From IMG/VR virus record IMGVR_UViG_3300025294_000013, positions 1 to 40,938 of that record: 40,938 nucleotides of DNA. One strand, 5' to 3'. The stretch comes from a virus. The position numbers were made by a program, and so were the translations under genes. The notes below the pieces were generated by a model. It was given only the letters and a program-made list of their open reading frames with translations, did no database searches and had not been told where the DNA came from. The first letter of the stretch is position 1. The number at the start of each line of letters is the position of its first letter. Below are positions 20,193 through 28,708 of the stretch, piece by piece.

Positions 20193-21091
20193 ACTTCGGA
20201 GCACGACATGTCTACATGGAAGGAGAAGCTGGCGCGGCTGGCGGTGGCGATGGTGGAGCGGGTGCCGCAGCCGGTGCCGCCGGCAGTGGTGCAGGAGCCG
20301 CCGGCGGTCAACCGGGCGCAGCGGCGGGCGCAGGCGCTGCAGCAGGCGGCGAAGGCAATCCAGCAGGCTCGGCGCTGAGCGGCGGCAACGAGTGGACCCC
20401 GCAGTCCATTCCCGAGAAGTTCCGCGTCAACGGCGCTGATGGTGAGCTCGACCTGGCCGCGTCGCTGCGCAAGGTCGACGAGCACCGCAGCGCGCTGGAG
20501 AAGCGTATGGGCAGCGGCGACATCCGCCCCAAGACAGCCGACGAGTACAAGCTGCCGGACAACGAAACCTTCAAGGCGCTGCAGCTCGATGACGCAACCG
20601 CGAAGGCCTTCAAGGAAAAGGCCCACGGCTGGGGCCTGAGCCAGAGCCAGTACGAGAGCGTGCTGAACGAGTGGGCCACGCTGGCGCCCGGGCTGGTGAG
20701 CGCGGGCCAGGCCGAGACGGTCGAAACCGCCGTGGCCGAACTGAAGAAGACCTGGGGCAACGACTACGACGCCAACATCAAGGCGTCGTTCTCGGCTGCT
20801 GTGAAGGTCGGCGCCGCGGCCGGCTTCACCTTCGACGAGGTGGACAAGGCCATCGGCAACAACCCGGTCGCGATCCGCATGTTCGCTGCACTGTCGAAGG
20901 AGATGGGCGAGGACGCGACGCCGGCCGCCGCCAACGGTGGGACTGGCGGCGGCGCGCAGACCGCTGCCGACTTCCTGACCGAGAACTTCGCGGCCTACAG
21001 CGATCCGAAAGACCCGAAGCACAAGTCCGTGACCGAGCGCTACAGCGCGCTGCTCGCACGCGAGACGAAGGGCAAGAACGAACCGATCTGA
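20189..21091 (+). CDS. Capsid assembly scaffolding protein (T7 gp9-like)
   Basis: A 300-residue protein. A Gly/Ala low-complexity N-terminus (residues 12-60) precedes NEWTPQSIPEKFRV and a helical core (SLRKVDEHRSALEKRMGSGD, AVAELKKTWGNDYDANIKAS). The C-terminus is basic-helical (VTERYSALLARETKGKN), as scaffolds need for capsid binding. It lies between connector and capsid genes. ATGA overlap at the start. Confidence 0.85.
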   Translation: MNFGARHVYMEGEAGAAGGGDGGAGAAAGAAGSGAGAAGGQPGAAAGAGAAAGGEGNPAGSALSGGNEWTPQSIPEKFRVNGADGELDLAASLRKVDEHRSALEKRMGSGDIRPKTADEYKLPDNETFKALQLDDATAKAFKEKAHGWGLSQSQYESVLNEWATLAPGLVSAGQAETVETAVAELKKTWGNDYDANIKASFSAAVKVGAAAGFTFDEVDKAIGNNPVAIRMFAALSKEMGEDATPAAANGGTGGGAQTAADFLTENFAAYSDPKDPKHKSVTERYSALLARETKGKNEPI

Positions 21092-21126
21092 ACGCAGTTG
21101 TCTCCACGGTCGAGCGATCGACCTTC

Positions 21127-21161
21127 AGCCCGCCGGCGAAAGCTGAGCGGGCTTTTCTTTT
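21127..21161 (+). terminator. Terminator between scaffold and capsid genes
   Basis: AGCCCGC / GCGGGCT stem (21127-21133, 21147-21153) followed by TTTTCTTTT. It sits 36 bases after the scaffold stop and 153 bases before the capsid start. The rest of the 21092-21313 gap has a second hairpin, no convincing ORF and no clear promoter. Confidence 0.82.
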
Positions 21162-21176
21162 GCCGGGATTCCGGCA
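21161..21176 (+). repeat. GCCGGGATTCCGGC hairpin, copy 2
   Basis: TGCCGGGATTCCGGCA: same 14-base core as at 17637, with the outer pair changed from A-T to T-A, so the stem is kept. It follows the terminator directly. Confidence 0.65.
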
Positions 21177-21313
21177 CGTCGAAAACTGACATTGCAGGCC
21201 ACGGCCCTGCTTGGCATGCGGGATCACCGAGAAGCCCGCAGCAGCCAGCGACGCAGGCCCGGCAACGGATCACCTGAACGGCGAACACCAGTTCAAAACT
21301 TCAGGAGTTCTCA

Positions 21314-22174
21314 ATGACCGATACCGTGACCCGCCAGTTCGTAACGCAGTTCGATTCCTCGCTGCGCCTGCTGGCCCAACAGAAGGATTCCCGCCTCCGC
21401 GCCACCGTCTTCGACCGCGGCACCATCGAGGGCGCGAGCTTCACGATCAACAACCTCGGCGCCGTCGAGATGGACGAGAACGTCACCCGCCACGGTGACA
21501 CCATCTGGTCCGACATCGACCATACCGCGCGCACCGTACCGATGCGCGACTTCTTCAAGGCGCTGCCGCTGGACAAGGCGGACATCCCGAAGATGAAGGT
21601 CAACCCGGTGACGGGCGGCCAGTACATGCAGCAGCTCGTCGCCGCGCGCAACCGCAAGATCGACGACATCATCTTCGCGGCTGCCCTGGGCACGATCAAC
21701 AGCGTGGACGGGACGACCGGCCCCTACACGCTGCCCGCCGGCCAGATCATCGCCGCCGGTGGCACTGGCCTGACCAAGGCCAAGATCATCCAGGCCCGCG
21801 CGATCTTCCGCGCCAATGAGACCGACGACGAGGAGCTGTTCTTCCTGTGGGACTCGCTCGCCATGACCCAGATCCTGAGCGACACCACGCTCACGAGCGC
21901 GGACTTCATGGCCGGCAAGATGATCCAGGAAGGGAACATCGCCAACAAGTGGCTCGGCTTCACCTGGATCCCGTACGAGCGCACCACGGTCGCCGGCGGC
22001 GTGCACACCACGGCCGCCTACGCCAAGAGCGCCATCCACTTCGGCATGGGCTTCGAGGAGGGCAGCGTCGACAAGCGCCCCGACAAGAAGAACTCGCTGC
22101 AGGTGTCGATGGCCGGCAGCTACGGCGCAGGCCGCCAGGACGAGAAGAAGGTCGTCCAAGTCTCGTTCCAGTAA
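21314..22174 (+). CDS. Major capsid protein
   Basis: A 286-residue protein with a strong ribosome site (CAGGAG). It shows the conserved plan of capsid proteins of this podovirus group: N-terminal RQFVTQFDSSLRLLAQQKDS, central TVPMRDFFKALPLDKADIPK, QLVAARNRKIDDIIFAAALG, and C-terminal FGMGFEEGSVDKRPDKKNSL. It forms the icosahedral shell. It comes after portal and scaffold and before a decoration gene. Confidence 0.9.
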   Translation: MTDTVTRQFVTQFDSSLRLLAQQKDSRLRATVFDRGTIEGASFTINNLGAVEMDENVTRHGDTIWSDIDHTARTVPMRDFFKALPLDKADIPKMKVNPVTGGQYMQQLVAARNRKIDDIIFAAALGTINSVDGTTGPYTLPAGQIIAAGGTGLTKAKIIQARAIFRANETDDEELFFLWDSLAMTQILSDTTLTSADFMAGKMIQEGNIANKWLGFTWIPYERTTVAGGVHTTAAYAKSAIHFGMGFEEGSVDKRPDKKNSLQVSMAGSYGAGRQDEKKVVQVSFQ

Positions 22175-22216
22175 TCGCTGGCGCGAACCCCGGACCAACT
22201 CTCAGGAGAAAACGAA

Positions 22217-22678
22217 ATGGCTGAACTTCTCACCGTCACCCGCACGCAGGTGGCACAGACCGCTGGCACCAAGGCGCCCGCGGCTTCCTTCAACCGCATG
22301 CGCGTCGCCGTCATCGAGACGCCCGCGGCTTACGCGGCGCCCGCGCAGAACGACACGGCAGGCACGTCCATCGTGCTGCCGCAGGGTTCGCGTCTGCTGC
22401 TGCCCGTCACGGTGTCGTGCGCCGCCGGTACCGCGTCGAGCACGCTGTCGGTGGGCCTGCGCGATCCGAAGACCAAGATGGCCATCGACGCGACGGCCGT
22501 GGTCAACGCTGCCGCAATCAGCGCCGCCTCGACGTCGCAGGTCAACACCGGCACCAAGACCATCACCGGCCAGACCTACCTGCTGCCGCAGGACTGCGAG
22601 CTCTACCTGACGTTCGGCGGCGCCGCTGGTGCTGCCAACCAGGCAATCCGCGTCGAAGTCCCGTTCGTCGCGCCGTAA
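22217..22678 (+). CDS. Head decoration-like protein
   Basis: A 153-residue Ala/Thr-rich beta protein with a good ribosome site (CAGGAG). It reads LLTVTRTQVAQTAGTKAPAA then SIVLPQGSRLLLPVTVSCAA and ends GGAAGAANQAIRVEVPFVAP. Position directly after the capsid gene and before a terminator suggests an abundant capsid-bound protein. Family not certain. Confidence 0.75.
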   Translation: MAELLTVTRTQVAQTAGTKAPAASFNRMRVAVIETPAAYAAPAQNDTAGTSIVLPQGSRLLLPVTVSCAAGTASSTLSVGLRDPKTKMAIDATAVVNAAAISAASTSQVNTGTKTITGQTYLLPQDCELYLTFGGAAGAANQAIRVEVPFVAP

Positions 22679-22703
22679 CCAAGGGGTCCGCCCCTGCAAC
22701 CGA

Positions 22704-22730
22704 GGGGGAGGCCACGCCTTCCCCTTTTTT
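22704..22730 (+). terminator. Terminator after capsid/decoration genes
   Basis: GGGGGAGGC-CAC-GCCTTCCCC stem (one G-T pair) followed by six T residues. It corresponds in place to the T7 terminator downstream of the capsid gene, which boosts capsid mRNA over the genes beyond it. Confidence 0.88.
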
Positions 22731-22747
22731 CGTTTCTGGAGAAGCCG

Positions 22748-23326
22748 ATGTCCACCTCGATCTCGATCTGTTCCAACGCGCTGCTGCAGCTGGGCAAGGC
22801 CCCCATCGCTTCCTTCAACGAGCCCGGCGACCTGGCGCGCCTGTGCTCCAACCTCTACGGGCCCGAGCGCGATTCGATCCTGCGCGAGAACGACTGGAAC
22901 TGCGCCATCAAGCGGGAAGTTCTGGCGCCCATGTCGACGACCCCAGCGTTCGGCTTCTCCGCTCAGTTCGCGCTGCCGAGCGACTACCTGCGCATGATCA
23001 GCATCGGCGACTGGAAGGTGGGCATGCCGACATGCAGCCGCTTCAAGGTCGAGGGTCGGCGCATCCTGGCGAGCGGCACGGCTCTCCCGATCGTCTACGT
23101 GTTCCGAAACGATCAGGAGTCGACCTGGGACTCGAAGCTCGTGGAACTCATGACGGCGCGCATGCTATGGAAGCTGGCCTATCCGGTCACCCAATCCACC
23201 ACGCTGCGCGATGAGCTCAAGGACGAGTACATAGCGATGGCCAAGGCCGCGCGCGCCATCGACTCGCAAGAGAATCCGAGCGAACCGCTGAGCGATGACT
23301 ACACGCTGATCACGGGGCGCATGTAA
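22748..23326 (+). CDS. Tail tubular protein A / adaptor (T7 gp11-like)
   Basis: A 192-residue protein. N-terminal ISICSNALLQLGKAPIASFN and LYGPERDSILRENDWNCAIK, with FALPSDYLRMISIGDWKV, match the adaptor family that joins the portal to the nozzle. RBS CTGGAGAAG. Ends in TAATG overlap with the next gene. Confidence 0.88.
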   Translation: MSTSISICSNALLQLGKAPIASFNEPGDLARLCSNLYGPERDSILRENDWNCAIKREVLAPMSTTPAFGFSAQFALPSDYLRMISIGDWKVGMPTCSRFKVEGRRILASGTALPIVYVFRNDQESTWDSKLVELMTARMLWKLAYPVTQSTTLRDELKDEYIAMAKAARAIDSQENPSEPLSDDYTLITGRM

Positions 23327-25743
23327 TGGCCCGCGCAGATCTCATCCAGACCAACTTCACCGGCGGCGAGCTGTCGCCGTCCATCGCTCTCGGCCGCGTC
23401 GATATCGCCAAGTACAACAACGGGGCGAAGCGCATCGAGAACTGCGTGCTGACGGTGCAGGGCGGTGCCAAGCGCCGGCCCGGCTCGCGCTTCATCCGGC
23501 CCACCAAGGATCAGACGAAGGTGGCCCGACTGATCGAGTTCGTCTACAACCGCGGGCAGGCCTATGTGCTCGAGCTGGGCGAGGGCTATGTGCGGTTCAT
23601 CAAGGAACGCGCCTACGTCTTGGCATCGGGTTCGCCTTACGAGGTCGTCTCGCCCTACACGGAGGCCCAGCTCCCCAGCGTCAACTACGTGCAGAAGGCC
23701 GACACAGCCTTTCTCGTGCACGAGGCCGTGTACCCGCAGCGGCTGCAGCGCTACGCCGATGCGCAGTGGGGCATGGCGAACGTCCCGTTCATCACCGCGC
23801 CGACCGAGGAACAGGGCCTCTACCTGGAAACGAACCTCACGCTTAGCCAGGCCACGCCGGGCGCCGCGACGGTGGTGGCCAGCGCAAACACGTTCCTGAA
23901 CTCCGACGTCGGCCGGCACATCATCTTCGGCGGCGGGGATGCGGTGATCACCGGCTACACAGACCCGACGCACGTGGCAGTGACCATCCGCACGCCATTC
24001 CCCTCGACGGTGCTCGCCTCTGGGCAGTGGAACCTGGACGGTAGTCCGCAGGCCTCCATCGCGCCGTCTGCGCTGGGTGCAGTCGGCCAGACGATTTCCC
24101 TCTCGTCGATCTTCGCGTTCTACGAACCGGCCAAGACCATCGACGCCATTCTCGCCAACGGCATCAACGGCGTGATTGCCACGGTCACGGGGCACGGATA
24201 CTCGACCGGCGACACGATCTCCCACTTCACGACCGGCGGTGAGGCGCTGAACGGCACGCACGTCATCACCGTCGTCGATACCAACACCTACACCTACCAG
24301 ACGGTCGGAACCGGTGGTGCGTTCGGGGGCACGGCGCGGCGGCTCATCCAGTCGCCTGACGGCCTGGTCTTTCACGCGCAGGACCACGGCAGCGTGGTGA
24401 TCCTCAACGGCGGCATGGTCGAAATCACCGACGTGGCCAGCAATTCAATCGTGAACGCCAAGGTGCTGCGCCCGCTGACCTCCATCGTGCCAGTGGGCGC
24501 GAACGCATGGTCCATCGAGAGCCCTGCCTGGAACGAGCGCAAGGGCTACCCGCGCGCCGTGACCATCAACAAGCAGCGGCTGATCTACGGGGGGTCGCCG
24601 GGCTACCCGCAGAACATCTGGGCCAGCCGGATCCAGGAGTACCTGAACTTCCAGTTCGGCACCAATGATGACGACGCCTTCCGCTTCGAACTCGACGGCC
24701 CGCGCAACAGCCCGATCCGCCACCTGGTTCCGGCGCGCCAGATGCTGGTCCTGACCGAAGCCGACGAGATGAGCCTCAAGGGCGGCCAGGAAAAGCCCAT
24801 CACCGCGACGAACATCCAGAAGACTGACGAGTCCACGGTGGGCGCCAGCTCGGTGCGCCCGGTCAAGATCGGCAACGAGATGGTGTTCGTGCAGGCGGCC
24901 GGCAAGAAGGTGTCCGCCATCGGCTACCGCTACGAGATCGACGGCTTCTCGTCGCCTGACCGCACGGTGTTCGCAGCGCACATCACCGGCGATGGGGTGA
25001 TCCAGACGGCGCACCAGAAGGAGCCCGACTCCCAGCTCTACGCGGTGCGCTCCGATGGGCAGATCGCCGTGTGCGCCTACGACATCGACCAGGAGGTGAC
25101 CGGCTGGTCGCGGTGGATCACGAACGGCGCCTACGAATCCATCGCGACCGTGCCGACCGCCACCAGCGAGGATGCCTATGCCATCGTGCGTCGCACGGTC
25201 GGAGGTGTCACGAAGCGCTACGTCGAGGTGTTCGATCCCGACATGCTCGTGGATTGCGGTATCAGCGGCACGCATCCAACCGGACAGGCCACGTGGACCG
25301 GCCTCGACCACCTGGAAGGTGAGACGGTTCAGGCATGGGCCGATGGCGCCTACCTGGGGACGTTCGAGGTCGACGGCGGCGCGGTCACGCTGACGCGCCC
25401 GGCCAAGTCCGTGCAGATTGGGCTTGGCTTCACGCCGCTGATCGAGATGCTGCAGCCTGAATCCGGCGGCAATGGGACGACTGCACAGGGTTCACAGGTG
25501 CATGTCAACGAAGTGATCCTGCGGGTGCTCGACACGAGTGCTGCCGTCATCAACGGTCAGCCGATCGAGTTCCGCCGCTTCGGGCCCGACCTGCTCGACT
25601 TGCCGCCACCCCTGTTTTCTGGAGACGTGCGCGCGACCACGCTCTCGGACGAGATCTTCAAAACCAGCCAGATCATCACCCAGCCCTACCCGCTGCCGTT
25701 CCACCTGCTGGATGTGATCCGGCGCGTCACCATCAACAACTGA
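23326..25743 (+). CDS. Tail tubular protein B / nozzle (T7 gp12-like)
   Basis: An 805-residue protein of the usual length. N-terminal QTNFTGGELSPSIALGRVDI, KYNNGAKRIENCVLTVQGGA and KRRPGSRFIRPTKD are hallmarks. The middle contains beta-rich inserts (VIATVTGHGYSTGDTISHFT), and then GYPRAVTINKQRLIYGGSPG with RIQEYLNFQFGTNDDDAF. It forms the tail nozzle with binding sites for the tailspike. Confidence 0.93.
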   Translation: MARADLIQTNFTGGELSPSIALGRVDIAKYNNGAKRIENCVLTVQGGAKRRPGSRFIRPTKDQTKVARLIEFVYNRGQAYVLELGEGYVRFIKERAYVLASGSPYEVVSPYTEAQLPSVNYVQKADTAFLVHEAVYPQRLQRYADAQWGMANVPFITAPTEEQGLYLETNLTLSQATPGAATVVASANTFLNSDVGRHIIFGGGDAVITGYTDPTHVAVTIRTPFPSTVLASGQWNLDGSPQASIAPSALGAVGQTISLSSIFAFYEPAKTIDAILANGINGVIATVTGHGYSTGDTISHFTTGGEALNGTHVITVVDTNTYTYQTVGTGGAFGGTARRLIQSPDGLVFHAQDHGSVVILNGGMVEITDVASNSIVNAKVLRPLTSIVPVGANAWSIESPAWNERKGYPRAVTINKQRLIYGGSPGYPQNIWASRIQEYLNFQFGTNDDDAFRFELDGPRNSPIRHLVPARQMLVLTEADEMSLKGGQEKPITATNIQKTDESTVGASSVRPVKIGNEMVFVQAAGKKVSAIGYRYEIDGFSSPDRTVFAAHITGDGVIQTAHQKEPDSQLYAVRSDGQIAVCAYDIDQEVTGWSRWITNGAYESIATVPTATSEDAYAIVRRTVGGVTKRYVEVFDPDMLVDCGISGTHPTGQATWTGLDHLEGETVQAWADGAYLGTFEVDGGAVTLTRPAKSVQIGLGFTPLIEMLQPESGGNGTTAQGSQVHVNEVILRVLDTSAAVINGQPIEFRRFGPDLLDLPPPLFSGDVRATTLSDEIFKTSQIITQPYPLPFHLLDVIRRVTINN

Positions 25744-25750
25744 GGTGCCC

Positions 25751-26197
25751 ATGAAAGTCGAAGTGGCAACCCCCGACGATGCGGCCGAGATCGCCGCGCT
25801 GGGCCAGATCCTGCACGACACGTCGAGCTACGCGGGCATCCCGTACAACGTTGTGAAGGTCGAGGGCTTGATGCGAAGCCTCGCGGCCGGCGCCGGGGTG
25901 GTCTTCGTCGTACGCAAGGACGGCGCCATCGTCGGCGGCATTGCCGGCGGCGTGACCGAGTGGTGGTTCAGCGACGAGCGCCACGGCTATGAGTTCTCGT
26001 TCTTCGTGCGCGAGGACGCGCGCAACGCATTCACCGCGGTGAAGCTGGTGAACAGCTTTCGCATCTGGTGTGCGAGGCAAGGTGCCAAGAAGGTGCGGCT
26101 CGGCATCACGACCGGCATTCACGAAGAGAGCACCGGCAAGTTCTACCGCATGCTGGGCTTCGAGCCAGCAGGCACCCTTTTTTCCCTGGAGGTCTGA
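25751..26197 (+). CDS. GNAT-family acetyltransferase-like protein
   Basis: A 148-residue protein. It begins MKVEVATPDDAAEIAALGQI, then VVFVVRKDGAIVGGIAGGVT, and ends RLGITTGIHEESTGKFYRML with GFEP-GTLF, the usual GNAT N- and C-terminal patterns. GNAT genes occur at this place in related podoviruses; the target is unknown. The acetyl-CoA loop (R/Q-x-x-G-x-G/A) is not clear, so activity is uncertain. Start ATG 25751 is preferred over GTG six bases upstream. Confidence 0.8.
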   Translation: MKVEVATPDDAAEIAALGQILHDTSSYAGIPYNVVKVEGLMRSLAAGAGVVFVVRKDGAIVGGIAGGVTEWWFSDERHGYEFSFFVREDARNAFTAVKLVNSFRIWCARQGAKKVRLGITTGIHEESTGKFYRMLGFEPAGTLFSLEV

Positions 26198-26198
26198 G

Positions 26199-26687
26199 AT
26201 GGGCATCGAAACAGCACTCTTGGTCGGCCTGGCCGCCGCTGGCACCGCAGTCAGCGTCTACGGCCAGCAGCAGCAGGCGAAGCAGGCCGACGCCATCGCC
26301 AGCCAGCAGGAGCAGATCGCGCGCGACGACGCTGCCTATGCCGCCAGCGAGGCGCAGCTCCAGGCCCGGGCCATCCGCAAGGCAGCCGACAAGCAGCGTG
26401 CCGAAGCGCGCGCCGCGCTGGCCGGGTCTGGCGTGGTGGTCGGCGCCGGCACGGCCGAGCAAATCGACACCGAGATCCAGCAGCAGAGCGAGGAAGACGC
26501 GCTGATGGCGATTTACGACGGCAAGAACCGCGCGCGCAGCATCACCCAGAGCGGCAACCTCGCGGCGCAACGCAGCCGCAATGCCGCGGATGCAGCCCGG
26601 ATCGGCTCTTGGACCTCCGCGCTTCAGGGGGGCGCCACCATCGCACGCGGCTGGAACACCAGCGGCGCCAACGCACCGAGGGCCTGA
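26199..26687 (+). CDS. Internal virion protein, T7 gp14-like
   Basis: A 162-residue protein. A hydrophobic N-terminus (ALLVGLAAAGTAVSVYG) precedes a long Gln/Ala-rich helix (QQQQAKQADAIASQQEQIAR) and a Gly-containing turn AALAGSGVVVGAGTAEQIDT. In T7 the equivalent protein is ejected and forms the outer-membrane channel. Its place before two large ejection proteins supports this. Confidence 0.82.
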   Translation: MGIETALLVGLAAAGTAVSVYGQQQQAKQADAIASQQEQIARDDAAYAASEAQLQARAIRKAADKQRAEARAALAGSGVVVGAGTAEQIDTEIQQQSEEDALMAIYDGKNRARSITQSGNLAAQRSRNAADAARIGSWTSALQGGATIARGWNTSGANAPRA

Positions 26688-26689
26688 GC

Positions 26690-28708
26690 ATGGCGAAGAT
26701 TCCAACCGGCAACTTCGGCTTTCGGGTGCCCCAGGGCGGCGATACCACGCCGATGCCCCAGGTCGACAATCAGGTGGGCGATGCAACCCAGCGCCTCGGC
26801 GCCACTGCGGTGAGCGCGGCCGGCTCATTGCTCGAGCAGCAGAAGCACGAGGCCAAGATCGCGGCCGACCGCGCCACGCAGGTGCAGGTGCTGACCGCGC
26901 ACGCGAACATCCAGAACGGTCTGGCCGACGCCTTCGACGCGGTGAATGCCGACGTGCTGGACGGCAAGACGGACAAGATCGCGGCCACGGCCGCGTGGCG
27001 CGACACCTCGCAGAAGATCATCGCGGACAACCTGAAGGGCGTGCCCGCCGACCGCGCGCCGCTGGTGGCCGCCCAGGTCAAGGGCCTGGAAGGGCAACTC
27101 CAGAACCGTCTGTTCGACACCTTCCGCAAGCGCGACCAGCAGGATGTGGCCGCCGGCCTGCTCACCTACAACGAGCAGATGCAGCGCTTCGCCGCAACGG
27201 ACCCGAAGGCCGCAATCCAGCAGTGGGGCACGTTCGTGGACCAGATGGGGCCCGGCGCCGGCTGGCCTGCTGAGCGAATCGCCAAGGAAAAGCAGACCTT
27301 CATCGAGGGCGTGACCTTCAACCAGTTCCGGCGTGCGGGCCAGCAGGCCATGCAGTCGGGCAGCGTGGCAGCCATCGAAGAGGTGCAGAAGCGACTCGCC
27401 GGGCCCGAGGGAGATCCGCTCGACCCCGCCAAGCGCAACACGCTCGACCAGACCCTCTTCGGCTGGCGCACGAGCATCGAGGCGAAGCAGGCGCGCGCCG
27501 CGGACAAGGCCGAGCGGGACGCGACGAAGCGCTTCAACACGGCGACCGACACGCTGAACCAGTGGGGCGACATGGCGCTCAACGGCGCCACGGCATCCCC
27601 CGAGTTCATCGCCACCGCCGTGCAGCAGGTCGAGGGCATTCCCGAACTGCAGCCGCGCCTGCGCGACCTGCTGGAGACCCAGAAGGCGGTGTCCGGCTTC
27701 GCCAACCAGTCCGCGGCCCAGCGTGCGGCCATCCTCGAAGACGCGCGCGCCGAGCGCTCGAACCCCGCCCGCGGCACGGACCCCGCCGGCGAGCGTCGCC
27801 TGAAAGCCGCCGAGCAGATCGACGACCGCCTGCGCCAGAAGGTCAACAACGGCGAGGCGTGGGCGGCGGCCCAGAGCGTGGGCGTCATCGGCGCCGCGCC
27901 GCTCATGCAGATTACCAATCCCCAGCAGGCCCTGCAGGTCTTCCAGCAGCGCACGCAGGACATCACCGCGGTGGAGGCCTGGGCCGGCCGCAAGGTGTCG
28001 CCGCTGCAGCCCCAGGAGGCTGAGCAGTTCCAGAAGATCGTGCGCGCGCTGAAGCCCGACCAGGCCGCCTCGCTGCTCGGCCAGATCGGCGGGGTGGTCG
28101 GTGATGCCGACCGCATCGCGGCGATTGCCAAGCAGATCGGCGACAAGGACAACACGATGGGCATGGCGATGCTCTACGCCAACTCGAAGACGACGCAGGG
28201 CCGCTACACCGCCGAACTGGTGCTCCAGGGCGAGCAGGCCATTCGCGACAAGACGGTGCGCGTCGACGGCGCCGTGGAGTCCGGCTGGCGGGCCGACATT
28301 GCCAAGAAGGTGCGCGGCGCCTACTCCAATCAGGAGGTCGAAAACAACATCGTCGATGCGGCATTCAAGATCGCCGCGGCGAAGGGCGGCGACGTCGACA
28401 ACGCGATCAACCTCGCCGCTGGCGGAATCATCGAGCGCAACGGCGGCAAGATCCCGCTGCCCTACGGGATGAAGGAGCCCGAGTTCGACAAGCGCATCAA
28501 GGCGTTCACCGCGGCCGACCTGGCGGGCCAGGCCCCCGACGGCTTCGTGCAGGCGGGCCCCGCGCGCATGCCGCTCGCCGACTTCGTGAAGACGCTCCCC
28601 GACGCGCGACTAGTGCACGCCGGCCAGGGCCTCTACAACGTGCGCGCCGGCAACACCCTGGTGACCAACGAACGCGGCCAGCGCATCACCCTGAAGGTCA
28701 GCCCATGA
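26690..28708 (+). CDS. Internal virion protein, T7 gp15-like
   Basis: A 672-residue, largely alpha-helical protein: VDNQVGDATQRLGATAVSAA, GSLLEQQKHEAKIAADRA, NTATDTLNQWGDMALNGA. Length and position match ejection proteins that form the periplasmic tunnel. It overlaps the next gene by ATGA. Sequence identity to T7 would be low; the call is from order and helical content. Confidence 0.8.
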   Translation: MAKIPTGNFGFRVPQGGDTTPMPQVDNQVGDATQRLGATAVSAAGSLLEQQKHEAKIAADRATQVQVLTAHANIQNGLADAFDAVNADVLDGKTDKIAATAAWRDTSQKIIADNLKGVPADRAPLVAAQVKGLEGQLQNRLFDTFRKRDQQDVAAGLLTYNEQMQRFAATDPKAAIQQWGTFVDQMGPGAGWPAERIAKEKQTFIEGVTFNQFRRAGQQAMQSGSVAAIEEVQKRLAGPEGDPLDPAKRNTLDQTLFGWRTSIEAKQARAADKAERDATKRFNTATDTLNQWGDMALNGATASPEFIATAVQQVEGIPELQPRLRDLLETQKAVSGFANQSAAQRAAILEDARAERSNPARGTDPAGERRLKAAEQIDDRLRQKVNNGEAWAAAQSVGVIGAAPLMQITNPQQALQVFQQRTQDITAVEAWAGRKVSPLQPQEAEQFQKIVRALKPDQAASLLGQIGGVVGDADRIAAIAKQIGDKDNTMGMAMLYANSKTTQGRYTAELVLQGEQAIRDKTVRVDGAVESGWRADIAKKVRGAYSNQEVENNIVDAAFKIAAAKGGDVDNAINLAAGGIIERNGGKIPLPYGMKEPEFDKRIKAFTAADLAGQAPDGFVQAGPARMPLADFVKTLPDARLVHAGQGLYNVRAGNTLVTNERGQRITLKVSP

